Shown here one piece after another: positions 1 through 12,200 of a stretch of DNA of 64,000 bases. Origin of the DNA: Hirudo medicinalis (lineage: Eukaryota; Annelida; Clitellata; Hirudinida; Hirudinidae); contig MPNW01000157.1 in NCBI GenBank assembly GCA_011800805.1, forward strand, positions 160,457 through 224,456. The letters run 5' to 3'. Position 1 is the first letter of the stretch, and every line of letters begins with the position of its first letter. The notes under the pieces were generated by a model. That model worked only from the letters and a program-made list of their open reading frames with translations, was not told the DNA's origin and searched no databases. The position numbers and the translations under genes are program-made.

Positions 1-110
1 TAATGTTTGAGACTTCGCCTCCCACGATGGCAGCACGGGTTCGAGGTCCCGTTGCGGGAGCACTATCCTAATCGCCCAGTTATTTGAGGGCTGAATTTGA
101 AGGACATAAA
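1..110 (+). repeat. Possible tRNA-derived SINE fragment
   Basis: Around positions 38-58 the sequence contains GGGTTCGAGGTCCC, which resembles the B box of a tRNA internal promoter, followed by a GC-rich stretch unlike the AT-rich surroundings. No complete tRNA cloverleaf can be folded, so a SINE or tRNA-related relic is more likely than a tRNA gene. I found no second copy in the window, so this is weak. The stretch 110-590 holds nothing else I recognise. Confidence 0.25.
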
Positions 111-593
111 TAATAAAATTCATTACAACGGATAAAAAGTGAGTTTGACTGGCACCATACTAAGCCGGTTTAAAAAAAGCTAGTTATATTATATCACAAG
201 GATATGCCATCGTGAGGAGAGCTTTGCTTAAGCTAATATTAAGGTCTAATAAAAATCATTAAAATTAATCTAGTCTAGATTTAGATCTCTAAATGTTTCA
301 AAATAATTCCGCTTATTTCATGTTTAAGTGACTTTCCGAGCGTATTTTCTCTGTTGACGCATTGCAGAAGAATGTTGAGGGGCAAATGAGTTTACTTCTA
401 TGTGCACATTTCCAGATCGAGATGTTTCTAGATCCAATTCTAGATATAAACTCAAGAACTCTCATACAGTGAAGAACAGTACAAGTCTTTTGCTGCAAAT
501 AGATATTTTCTTTACAAATAATTTCTATTAATAGCACTTATTAATTAAGTAATTGATTAATTTAAGACTTACTTATTAATAAAATATCTTAAG

Positions 594-1552
594 GTACAAA
601 TTGTGGGCAGATGAATGTTGTCAGTTGTTCGGGGGTTTGGACATGTTGTCAGTGCAGGCCATCGAAGGCAAGGATGGTAGGGAGTGCATCATAGAGGTAA
701 GATGATAATGATTATGATGATGATAATAATGATTGTGGTTAATATTCAACAACAGTGTTTTATTGTCGTTACGATTGTTGTTAATGTGTTCAACTTCACG
801 AAGAGATGAGTGTATCATAACACAAAATCCAGGTGAATGATTCCACAATGAGTCTTTTGGGCGGCAACCAATCGGACGACTACAGGCTGATAGCTGATTT
901 GGTCATCAACAAGATGGAATCTTATTTCAGACCTCCGAGTGGGTGCGTACAAAGAATCATTTGATTAATGACACATAAACTGAACTATTCTCATTATTAA
1001 GTTGGTAAATGATATTTACATTGCTCAATAAAGTTTATAAAATAACCTGCGCAATATTCGTCGAAGCGAACCTCACCAGCCCTACTCTATGGTGGAAGAA
1101 TACATACCACCCCCACAAACCACATCTCACGAGGCGAACTTTCAGCAACAATTTGACCCAGGTCTTCAGCAGCAAAGACATCAAGAAGGGTTGGTTGAAA
1201 ATAAAATTACTTAGTCGTTGCACAACTTGATGAGGAGACAACATATTCAGATTTGATGGAACTATTTAAAATAGGACTATCGAAATTTGGATAATGAATT
1301 AAATAAGAGTGGTTTATCACATAGACATTAGTCTACTTAGGCCACTATAAATTAATTTTATGTTATAACTTTTGACATTTCAGACATACGACTCCAGCAA
1401 AACCACCCCAGAATCCTGTCCTTCAAGCATTACCACAGATTCCACAGACGCCGTTGGGCAGGGCAGACAACCCCGTCGGCGAAGGTGAAGAAGCTGATGA
1501 TACGATGAAGAACCTGCGAAAGACATTCGCTGGCATATTTGGTAACATGTAG
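594..1552 (+). CDS. Syn: Synapsin, C-terminal four exons (partial)
   Basis: Synapsin is a synaptic-vesicle phosphoprotein that tethers vesicles to each other and to actin. Exons by splice sites and phase: 594-696, 833-942, 1067-1189, 1384-1552. Exons 1 and 2 encode the end of the ATP-grasp-like domain [18 protein letters not shown], then [12 protein letters not shown], then a stretch ending in [10 protein letters not shown]. Exon 3 is a Gln/Pro-rich linker. The last exon ends [15 protein letters not shown] and a stop, matching the conserved C-terminal domain E of synapsins, which has a similar short basic/aromatic tail. The first visible exon begins mid-domain, so the upstream exons lie left of the window; I see no other synapsin exon in 1-590. 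The intron before the last exon carries a 41-base repeat shared with a LINE remnant at 8.08 kb. Domains C and E are family knowledge; the exon joins are inferred from phase. Confidence 0.88.
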
Positions 1553-2354
1553 ACACAGTCAATAACTATATTTTCGAGCATTCTTTAGAACTTAGAAGTG
1601 TAGACATATTATAGAGTATGTCAAGTAGGTCGACCTGTTTCTGTTGCTACTTCTTGGTGTCACTGCCTTTTGCTCGTTCAGTAACCATGAGGTTGTGTTT
1701 GCAAGCCAATTGAAACTAACACACCTTTGATATTCAATGCAGCCTTGTACTTATTGATTTTGAAATCAAAACCCACATCAACTGACATCAAATCTATTTG
1801 GAATGAAGAGATATGAAGACAATTGCAACAATAAAAGTACCTAGCAAGATACTAGGAGCCACACAATCGGGAATGACCAAAAACACTTTGAAGACGTCGG
1901 CCTCCAATTGATTGAGCGCAAGAACCTAATGTTGTCCATCAAAATTTCTCGGCAGTGTATAAAACACACAACAAAAATATCTAGACATCTTAATGAAATC
2001 AACTCAAATGTGGCTGTTAAAAATGATTCATATTATAAAGAACATGAGCATATCCATGCTGACCAGAACAAATAAGCAAATTCCTGTGTAGGTTTAAAGA
2101 GCAGCTTTTGCACTGCTTAAATAATATTCACTGATCTATCGAAGTACTCTGATGTCTCTTAACTAAACAAAATTAAACTTCACGCACGCAGACTCCCGAA
2201 TAAGCTAACGATGCGTCATAAAATAGGATTCCAAACAAATTATCTGGATAAAAACTGCGTACAAACAAGGTCGTAATGTGACAGAAGGTTCACACCAAGC
2301 AATGAAGATCGGACTCTAAACATCATCTGAAATGCAATAGACTCAAGTCCCCAT
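1553..2354. other. Intergenic, 3' ends facing each other
   Basis: This is the convergent spacer between synapsin (+) and 14-3-3 (-). It presumably holds both 3' UTRs. I see no coding signal or repeat in it. Confidence 0.5.
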
Positions 2355-3732
2355 TTATGCTCTAGGAGCAGGTGAGTCTCCCTCAACATCTTCTACATTG
2401 GGCTCCTTCTTTTCTTCATCACCTTCAAAGTAAACAAAAAAAGTAGTTTATCACTAAGTGGTATTAGTCACAAGAAAGTGAGTTAAATGGTTTAATTAAC
2501 ACAAAAAAATAATTCAGACCTTGGTCCCAGATGAGCAATGATTCTTAATTAGTTCACTAGTAAAAACTAATAATTACAATACAATTAGATTAACAACAAT
2601 ATAATTTTTATTAGAGCCATCTGAAAGGACCTTCACTGCAGACATGTCATAACTCAATGTGTACAATCCACACTTCAAAACATCAACACAAAAGTACTCA
2701 AATGCAAAATATTTTCCAACTGTGATATTTTTGGCTCAAACCAACACTAAGCAAAGATCAAATACTTTATGGAAGAATAAAATAATGAATCATCTAAATA
2801 ATCCCACCTTGCATGTCTGATGTCCAGAGGGTGAGGTTGTCTCTGAGGAGCTGCATGATCAGGGTTGAATCCTTGTAGCTCTCCTCGCTTAAGGTATCAA
2901 GTTCAGCAATGGCATCATCAAATGCTTTCTTGGCAAGCTGGCAGGCTCTCTCAGGAGAATTGAGGATCTCATAATAAAACACTGAAAAGTTGAGTGCGAG
3001 CCCAAGCCTAATGGGGTGAGTAGTAGCAAGATCGCTGGTGGCAATGTCACTAGCAGCCTTATAGGCCACCAGGCTGTTCTCAGCTGCTTCTGTGCGATCA
3101 GTTCCAGTAGCAAACTCGGCCAAATATCTGTAGTAGTCTCCCTTCCTACAACCAAAAGTAAACTGAAACTAAATTCAATTCCAAAAATTTTGAGCTAAGA
3201 CTTACATCTTGTTATAAAACACTTTTGATTCTCCAGTGCTAGCAGAAGGAATAAGATGCTTGTGCAGAACATCCAAAACATCATTACAAATATCCTTCAA
3301 TTCTTTCTCAACCTGCAACGTTACAAATCTGGAACTGAACTAAGCATCAAGAAAATTTTACTCTATGGGAAAGCAAATTTAAAATGTTATCATTAATGTT
3401 GTTAAAAATGCTTGCCTTATGCCTGTACTGTCGAGTTATTTCAACATTCACGTCGTTGACACTTTCTTCTTTGGCTTCCAGACTGCTTATTATCCTCCAT
3501 GAGGCTCTTCTCGCTCCAATGACATTCTTGTAAGCCACAGATATCAAGTTCCTTTCTTCAACAGTTAATTCTTCACCCAAAGCAGCCACCTTTTTCATAA
3601 ATTCCACCATTTCTGAAAAAAAGTCAAAGTTCATAAGTAATCGATTAACATCTCGCCGATCACCAAACCCTCGTATCTCTCCGCCTGCTCCGCCAGCTTC
3701 GATCTGTAAACGTTATCTTCACGATCAGTCAT
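2355..3732 (-). CDS. YWHAE: 14-3-3 protein, epsilon type
   Basis: 14-3-3 proteins are dimeric cytosolic adaptors that bind phospho-Ser/Thr motifs. Exons on the minus strand: 3732-3669, 3612-3416, 3312-3206, 3145-2808, 2422-2355. They join in phase to 257 residues, the usual size. The start is ATG at 3732, encoding [20 protein letters not shown], the epsilon-type N-terminus. Hallmarks include [29 protein letters not shown], the phosphopeptide-groove region [14 protein letters not shown], and [20 protein letters not shown] followed by LWTSD. The acidic tail (last exon) is divergent, as is normal. Intron 2 starts with GC, not GT (AAG|GCAAGC at 3416/3415), and phase and family alignment both demand this junction. 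The epsilon assignment rests on the DRED N-terminus and overall similarity. Confidence 0.95.
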
Positions 3733-4303
3733 CTTTAGTTGCGCTGGTAACAAGATATAATCTCAAACTATCACTTTATAAACGTCAACTAAGCTTTTAG
3801 GATTACGACCACAATGAACAAAATGGCGGACAACAACGGGAAGGTCTCATTCGATTAATAAGATCATATGGATCGGTCGCAGCGCTCTCCACCACTATCT
3901 CTTAATTTAATAAAATACAATTTTCTTATTGTAAATATTTAAAATTATCACGAAATCTTTACGATATGTTAATGATTTATAGAATACTAAACGCCCGCGA
4001 ACAAACGCCTTCGCAAAGAGCTGATAACAGATTGTGCTTGTCGAACCCAACATAACTCAAAAAGCAAGAATTGATTTTAATGTACAGAAGTAAGACGTAC
4101 GAATCGTGCAAAATAAATCTGGCCGCATGAGTACCTGCAATCAGATCGAGCGACTATCCACGAATAAACTTTAATTCCTTTGGCGAAAGTAGAGCTCGGA
4201 AGTTGTTACATGAAATTAGTTGTTGTACAGATACTAATATCACCGACTACGTGCGTATTTGGAGGGAAAACATCGATTACAACGGCTAGTATTTGAAATC
4301 TTG
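3733..4303. other. Intergenic: 14-3-3 upstream region
   Basis: This stretch contains the presumed promoter and 5' UTR of 14-3-3 and, at its right side, the 3' flank of the TBC1D20 gene. I recognise no coding sequence or repeat. Confidence 0.4.
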
Positions 4304-7239
4304 TCACGTCCAAGTCATAGAAGGCCAGTCGAATCTACCGCGGCTCCACATGTTGAAAGTAACCGCACTGACAGCTCCAATGAATGTGCACACAGTCAAT
4401 TTCATAAAAAATCCCATCTGTCCCTTTGGTTTTACTCCTCTCTTCCTCATTATTCTCCTTTCTGTTTCAAGTTGTCTGGCTTGACTGGCTCTTAAAATTC
4501 TATTAAAAGAAGGGTTGTTTACTTAATTAATGTTGTTCCAATATGCAATAATGCAATAAAAATATGGAAATATTGCATGAGCATACTTTTCATGCTGCAT
4601 TTTGGCCTCATGTTGGAGAACACTGGGTGGGTATTGCAGAAAAAGATCACCAGAGTGGACAATGAGTTTCTCAAATGGAAGATCATCAGGAATTTGTGAC
4701 AGAAGTTTATGTATGTATGGCATTTCACACTCACATGCCATCACTTCCTCCCTCCTAAACAAAACTATCTGTCAAGCACAAGCATGCATCATTACTATTT
4801 ATCTGGAATTTTATTAATCGGTTTATTATTAAAATCATACATCACACAACTAATTTAGAAAAATCAATAAATAACATTGTTTTAGACTTACATCGGCAGC
4901 AAGATATATGGGCATCAGAGGATGGCAGGCAATGAAGAAGTCATAGAGCCTAACTATATCTTTCAGGTCATTGAGTACATGTCCATACCATGTGATCAAC
5001 CAGCTGAGGCAGAATATAGTACCCACCTCGGACCTTTCACAAAAAGTTATTAGAATATTCCACTTTTTCTTGAAGAACTAAATGTCTTATTTATTTAAAT
5101 TCTGACAATGCATTCATTGAACTAATTGTTCTTAAGAATACAAATTTTAAAATTGTTATTTTAAGAAATGAGTCCATAGTGGAGAATTTTGAAACCCATA
5201 GGTCAAGTACTTAAGAACTACGATTACAGGTACTGGAGTATGAGCACTGAAGGCTCAAGTAATAACACAAGTACAGACACTTTAGGTGCAATGACAAGTA
5301 CAACATTTTGCAAAAATCCATGTGATATGTTCATTTTAATTAAAGTTAAAACCAGTGTAATGCTTTGCCACTGCTTTCTTTAAAAATACAAGTAGAATAT
5401 TGCAAAATCAGAAAGTCAATAATATTTTCATGGAATCAAGTGCTTGTGATAAGCATTAAACATCCAAGAACTGGCAGCCCATACACAAAGACATGAAATG
5501 TGTACTAAGTAGTACTAATCCATAAGTACCGAGCATCTGCTGACTGACCGTTCAAGATAATCCCTGAGTTTTGGGTTAGCCTTGCCAATTATTGGGAAAA
5601 GATAGTTGAGCATATAGTTTGTCTTTTCCATTGTCATTTCCATAAAATCTCTGCTTTATTCAATCATCTTGATTAAACACCATTAAATTGCAATCCTAAG
5701 ACAATTACTAGACCTGAAATGATTCTTGCACAATTTATTCACAATTGCAAAGGTCAAATCCTCTCCAACGACCAATAGGAATGTGACAACAACATCGTGA
5801 AAACCCTGCATAACACAAGCAACTGTTGCCAACAGTGCAGTCATGCATTAATGTATCTCAAAGTCACTCATTCACCTGGTAGTAATGGAGGTCATGATTG
5901 GTGATGAGGATCCACATGATGCAATCAATCAATTGATCCTGGTAAGACAACCTCACTTCCTCCAACATCCCTGGCAACAACATTCAACATCTAAAATGTT
6001 TTAAAATTAAAGAATTCGCAGTTAAGCAACATCATTGGGTTGATCACTATGGTTCTTAGCATTGTGAGAGGAATAAGGTAATTCAAAATTTTCAAAAGGA
6101 GTTCTGATAATGGCAAGTGCCAAAACTAGTTCGACAATCCCACATTTAGACAAAATTTAAAGACTCTGTCATAGTCTCACCTATGCAACTTAGATTAAGG
6201 AGACTATTAGACCATTGCCCAATCAGCCAAAAGGTGGGCAATGATGTTCTGAAGAACACATTCAAAATGAAAATTATTTTTTAATGATTTGGACTGCACA
6301 CCGAATTCACTTCTAAGAAGCTGGGAATCTATGTTCCGTTTGAATTATTTTAACATTTCTTAGGGAGGGCAAGTAAGAAAATAAAGAATCATAGCAACAA
6401 TATCAAAGTATAATTGATACACCTAGATACATTCATCTAGAAAAGTACATCGTGCCCATGTTAAAATATATCAGTTGAAACCTGGTGGGAATCTCTTCAT
6501 GGAGCGATTAACATCAAGTACAACCTGATTGTAGTCCTTGTGAGAATGCAAAACCTCCTCACCTTAAGAAAAACCAGTATTTCTAAATTAAGAAAAAGTT
6601 TCAAAGATATTTCAATTCATCTGTTATGATGTTACTTGGTTTCAAAGGAATGTTGTCAATGTCAATGTCAAGAAGGAGAGGCCAGGCTTTCTGTCTGAGG
6701 TTGTTGTCTAGGAGTCCTCCTCTACTGATAGAGAGTTGCCTCAGCATCCCCACATCTACTGGGTCTTTCTCTAAAGCACTCAGGATTTGATTTCTTTTAG
6801 ATTTCTGCACTCCATGATCTTTAAACAAAAACTCATCTAATCATCTATAAATGCATAGAGAAGACTTGATCATTGTAACAATTAAAAGCACAACAGATTG
6901 TTTTTATAATAGATTTCGCAATATTATTGAGATTTTAAGTAAAATCTGTATACAAATGGCACTTCACACAATATGATTAGGAAGCAAATCTTGAAATTGC
7001 TGCTAGCACTGACTACTAACAGACTAACCTTAGCTAGGTCACATATAAAATTGATCGTAGATATATTTTGTACCTTTACTCAAGCACTTTGTAGGGGAAT
7101 TTCCTTGTTTACGTTGCATGTTGCAATTATTAACTTCGAGTCCAATATCAACGTCACTTCCATCAAGAATGCCACTCTTTTTTTCTTTTATATAATTTAG
7201 GTCGTTATCGATTTTGGACTTCCTATTTCTAAGACTCAT
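4304..7239 (-). CDS. TBC1D20: TBC1D20-type Rab GTPase-activating protein
   Basis: TBC1D20 is an ER-anchored GAP for Rab1 (and Rab18) acting in ER-Golgi traffic and lipid-droplet and autophagy control. Nine minus-strand exons: 7239-7074, 6818-6636, 6562-6482, 5970-5876, 5805-5714, 5650-5549, 5033-4892, 4768-4587, 4490-4304. Phases agree throughout and give 409 residues, close to the roughly 400 of the human protein. The TBC domain shows the arginine-finger segment VVLDVNRSMKRFPPG, the glutamine-finger segment HYYQGFHDVVVTFLLVVGE, then VGTIFCLSWLITWYGHVL and RLYDFFIACHPLMPIYL. The last exon encodes a hydrophobic anchor (KLTVCTFIGAVSAVTF) near the C-terminus, as in the family tail anchor. The start ATG at 7239 (MSLRNRKS) is the first in-frame one before the conserved region. 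Both fingers are present, so an active GAP is expected. Confidence 0.92.
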
Positions 7240-7820
7240 TGCCAGTTTAAGAAAAATCACATCTGTTTGTTTACAAAATTACATTTTTACCGGAAGTGGC
7301 GAAGGTTTCGAAAACTAAAAATTAATATATCAAGGAATAACAATATTTAAAAAATACTAAACTGGTAGTCACACACAATAACATGCGGCATATTTTAAAT
7401 AATGCATTTACCAAATAAATTTTCAATACGATATGTTCATATTTCTAAAATTCCTTGCTTGATAACCCAACGTCAAGAGGGGCAAAAAAAACTGGAGCAC
7501 TCCGCATGTTATTGAGGCAGTTGATGATGTCCTTAATGGAACTTAAGAACCAACTAAACTTCCTTTTTAAAATTTTAAAACTACCTTAAATAAATTAATT
7601 ATGAATGTTTGAATAATTAAATAATGCTTTAATTTCTCAAGGTCTTGTGTCAATACGGGTTCTAACTTTTCCAAAAGGCGCATCGTTTTGCTTTTCTCTC
7701 TGGGTAACAATATGATCTCTTATTAAGCGTTAAACATTATTGAAAATTAAAATTTTCACATTGAGCTCACTCCATATATATGTGTCCTGCACAGAAGAAC
7801 AATAAGGATGATTAAGGGTC
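7240..7820. other. Intergenic
   Basis: This is the region upstream of the TBC1D20 gene. It is AT-rich, with no coding signal or clear repeat recognised. Confidence 0.4.
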
Positions 7821-8215
7821 TTGGAAATTTTAGTTATGAGGAGAGATTCAGAAGAAGCAAATTTAACAAACCTAAAAGTGAGGAGAAGCAGAGGTGATCT
7901 CATAGAAACGTTCAAGATATTAACAGGAAGAGAAGATTTACCACCTGAACATTTCTTTGAGGCCACCAAAATCAGTTCCACAAGAGGGCATGAATGTAAG
8001 CTGTATATGAAAGCAACAACCTCTGAAGAACAATTACTTCAGCACGAGAGTAGTTAATCTGTGGAACAAGCTTATCATATTAGTCTACTTATACCACTAT
8101 AAATTAATGTTATGTTACATTTAAGAAATTTTTCAAAAAGGACATAAAACTCTTGTATATCATAAAATATAATAACTTATGTGATGGCACTACTTATGAT
8201 AAAATGAACTAACAA
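7821..8215 (+). pseudogene. Non-LTR retrotransposon 3' remnant (reverse transcriptase C-terminus)
   Basis: One frame reads RRSRGDLIETFKILTGREDL, then FFEATKISSTRGHECKLYM. After a frameshift near 8040 another frame reads YFSTRVVNLWNKL, and further on KKFFKKDIKLL to a stop. This order (RxRGDLIETFKI, then STRGHxxKL, then FSxRVVNxWNxL) is the typical C-terminus of CR1/Jockey-like LINE reverse transcriptases. It is short, frameshifted and isolated, so it is a dead fragment. The segment 8079-8119 also occurs at 1327-1367 in the synapsin intron. Confidence 0.7.
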
Positions 8216-9237
8216 TTGTTCAAATTGGTATTAATGTTTCAATTTAATGGAAATTCTACGATTCAACCACTTTTTTCAGATTTAAGAGATGTTAGATTTT
8301 ATCATTTTGCTGCTTAAAGTTTGTAAAATAGAAAGTCTGAATCTAATGCTTCAAATAGACAACAAACATCTGGAATTAACCATCAATATCTAAAATATTG
8401 ATTTGTTAAACCCTCTAATTCGGTCTTATTTTTTCTACATTATTAAATAGCTTTACTTTAGTGTATTTTTAGTTCCAATTTGAGCTATTAAAGCTTCAAT
8501 TTAGATTTTAAAAAAGCTTAAAAATTGGGCAAAGAATGAAGGAGATGTGGCGATTGAGTGGTGAGATAAGATGAAGGAGAGAGGAAAAGGTATTTACGGA
8601 TGTCAATGCGGATTTGAGGTGTGGAGCATATGACACCAGTGGAAGATTTCTTATGAATATTAAAACGTATGCAAATGTACCGCATAATTTTCCTGGAATG
8701 TTTATCCTTATCTGTTGGCCATCTCAGAGGAAATTCAGGAGAGGAATTCTCAGAGAGAATTATAGTAATTAATTATGATATTAATAATAGCAATACTAAT
8801 AAATTCAGGCATCTACAATAAGCAGCATAGATGTGAGATAATGAAGTTAGCCAACTTTTCAATAGACGATGTGACCAGATGTTCCATGACTGAGATCACT
8901 CTACCGTGAAGAAAATTATTCGCAATCCGCATTACAAAGATCTACAAAAATATTATTTATGAAATAATTTAAACTCTCATAAATATTAATAGGTTAATTT
9001 CTGCACTATCATTGGTTACACATTCTGGTGAGAAGCAGACTATTGGATACGGCTCGATGCTGAGCCATATAAATGCTAAAACCATTAAGACAGGATTTTG
9101 CTTCCAAATTTTTATCATTTTATGTGAATCTAAATTTTAACAATTACTGATTAATTTATAATTCAGAGTTCATAGCTCATTGTATTCCAATAAAGCTTTG
9201 TATTTTTTTTTATCTACGATTAATTAAATTTTGAATA
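8216..9237. other. Intergenic, upstream of EGF/LamG gene
   Basis: This is AT-rich sequence with no coding signal I recognise. Its right end is the presumed promoter and 5' UTR of the EGF/laminin-G gene. Confidence 0.4.
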
Positions 9238-12200
9238 ATGGCGGGAAATTGGATGAAGAAAATTCTTATTAACATTATTCTCATTGTTCATTGTTGTGTC
9301 CTACAAATGAAATATCTCAATGATGACGTCACGAAACGTCACGATTGTCGTATGACAGGATGTTTAAACGATGGAAGATGTCAGAAAGTTGAGGAAGTTA
9401 GAGTGAATGAAGAAGGAGAGAAGGAGGTGATGAGGAGTTGGATGAAGTGCTCCTGTCCACTCAGCTGGATGGGACCTCGTTGCGAGGAAGGTTGTCAATT
9501 TCTTTCATTCCTCGAACATTCCTTGGCTTTTTATGTGGAGGTCTTCAATAATGATCTTGCCTTTGTTTTGTGGACGCGATAGTTTTGGCAAGTGTTTGGA
9601 GCTTAAATCAAGTTGAAACGTTTTAAGGCACTTCCACAAAATTTCCAAGTTTTCATGGGGACGGATTCATAAAACTCCAGAGTCTGCCAAACACAGCCTT
9701 TCACCAACTGGAAATGACGCTCGAGTTGCGACCAGGGACTGTGAACGGACTGATCCTGGTTGGAGCAGTGGGTCCTCTGCACGAAGATGTCATCAAGGAT
9801 TTTTTCTCACTTTCCCTCGTACAAGGCTACCTTGTCTTCAGGTGAGTTGTGAATTCCTTTCACGGCATTTTAATGGTGCACTCAAGAAAAAGAAGCACAA
9901 AAGTTGCTTTTAATTCACTTCCGGTGCTCAGGATGACAACGCAACGATTCCCTGAAAACATGAAATTCAAGTCCCATTTCTTGCACGGTTTCAAGTAAAG
10001 ATGCTTGTTAATTTCAATTGGAAAGAAAAACAAACCTTTAAGTGGACGCTGATTGTTTGTGACAAATCAAATTATAAGGAGCAGGAGTGGCATTAGAGGG
10101 ATTTATTCGTCCAGGTTATCTAATTCTTCCTTCCTTCAAAACCTCAAGGGAGGCGACTGATGAATGGAAATCGAAGACTCCCCAAATATCGCCCAGGAAG
10201 ATTTTATAATCAAATAACGCCATGTCGTGAAACATTCGGCTTACTTTAAATTTGTCATCATTCTCAATTTATCTTCAACACTTCTTTTCAATAAATATTG
10301 CTTATGAAATATTATTTATTTTTGAAGACAATTCAAATAAATTACGAGTTTCGCATTCAATATTCATACCTTCGCACACAGTTCTACACAATCCATATAA
10401 TAACATTCTCACATAGTAATGAATAATTTTTTAATTTATTTTTTTAATTTAAAGGAATGCTATTAGCTTTATATTGTAATAAACGACGGGGCTTAATTTA
10501 TGCCGAGTTTATTGCTGGAATTATTCAGTAAATGTTCAGTTATCAATAATTCTGCTGCCAGTTATTGCGTAACGATCAGTTGCGTGATTATTTGCTGAAT
10601 AGGAAAGTTCTTCAATGTGGGCTTCGAGATTCTCTGAGATCTTTTCTGTCCTTTTGTGTTCCTGTATGATCGCCGTTGAACAAAAAGATGGTGAATATAA
10701 CGAAAACTAATTAAACATAAATATTACTACAAAAATTAATTAATGGCATTTTCAGGGTTATAACAATATATTAGTGTATGCTATTAAAACAAAAATAAGT
10801 AAATATATATATATTAGTATATATTCATAAGCATGTTTATGTTAATGAATGTGCATTCACTTACAGATATTTCCAAGTGAGTTTTAATCGATACTGTTGA
10901 CATTGTGAAAGCAATTTTATGACAATTAATTTTGAATAAATTTTAAACTAATGAGTATCCATTCATATCATCAATTTGTATCCATCGTTTTCAATCAGAT
11001 TCGATTGCGGAGGAGGAATCACTGAAGCGAAACCAGGTGCAAAAGTGGAAAAGAACAAGTGGAACGTTGTACAGATCAAGAGATTGAACAAAGTTGGATC
11101 AGTGAGACTCAACGATGGCGAAGAAGTCAAAGTTCGAAGCAAGGTATAACCTTGGTGGGTTCACGAATAAACGAAGGTCAAGTGAATTTATTGTATGCAG
11201 GGTGCCTACTCAAAAGTCAGTTTGAGCAGGGAATTCTACTTGGGTGGACATCCAAACCTGTCGTCATTGGGGAGTTTGTTGAGTACGAAGCATGGACTTG
11301 TGGGATGCATTCGAAGTTTATTCGTCGATGGAAGGAGGGTCGACATGAGGAAAGGCAGTGGTTACAGGGGGGATGCCACTGATGGGTGGAACGTGGGTTG
11401 GTTGATCGATATAATTGTATTAAAGTATGCACATTAACGACGGACATTTTGTTTAATTAGAGAATACTTAGTATTTATCATTTAGATACATTTTAAACTG
11501 GTTCATTCACTTACTTTTGTATTTTGTCAAAACAATTTTTAAAACGTTCACCTGATTTCCATTCCTATATAACGTTACGTGATTCCAATTACCATTCATA
11601 ACACTTTTTTACCACTCTAAAATGTTTCCCATAGAGTGCTCCTCAAATAAATATTTACCTTTACAAATATTTATAAATAGACAACGGACTAATCTGCCTC
11701 AATAATCTTTACACAAGTCTTCTAATATTCCTATTCCTATTACTTCTCACCTCAAAATGTTGGCAATTATTTTGCCACATTTATAAGTGGCATTTATAAG
11801 TATTATTTATTTAATACCACATTTCACACATTTGTTTGTCACACGATGAATGTTTTTTTTTTATATAATTTCTATACATTTATAAGTATTTGTGGCCAAA
11901 TAAAATAGTAGCAAGAACTTTCTTTGGATCATCTTGGAAGATCATTGAATTTATTGAAACTGATTTATATTTTGTTTTCATTTCAAGTTCATTTAATTTA
12001 CTTGATGCTCATAAATGAGTGAATTAGACACATGAAACATTAAGCACATATAATCAATTAATAATTACCTAATATAATAAATAATATTAATCATTACATA
12101 TTAATTAATTATAATTAATTATTAGTAATTATCAATAAAGAATCCTGCTCACGTGACAAGGAAGACGATTGCCAACAAAAGACTTGTTTCAACGGAGGGT

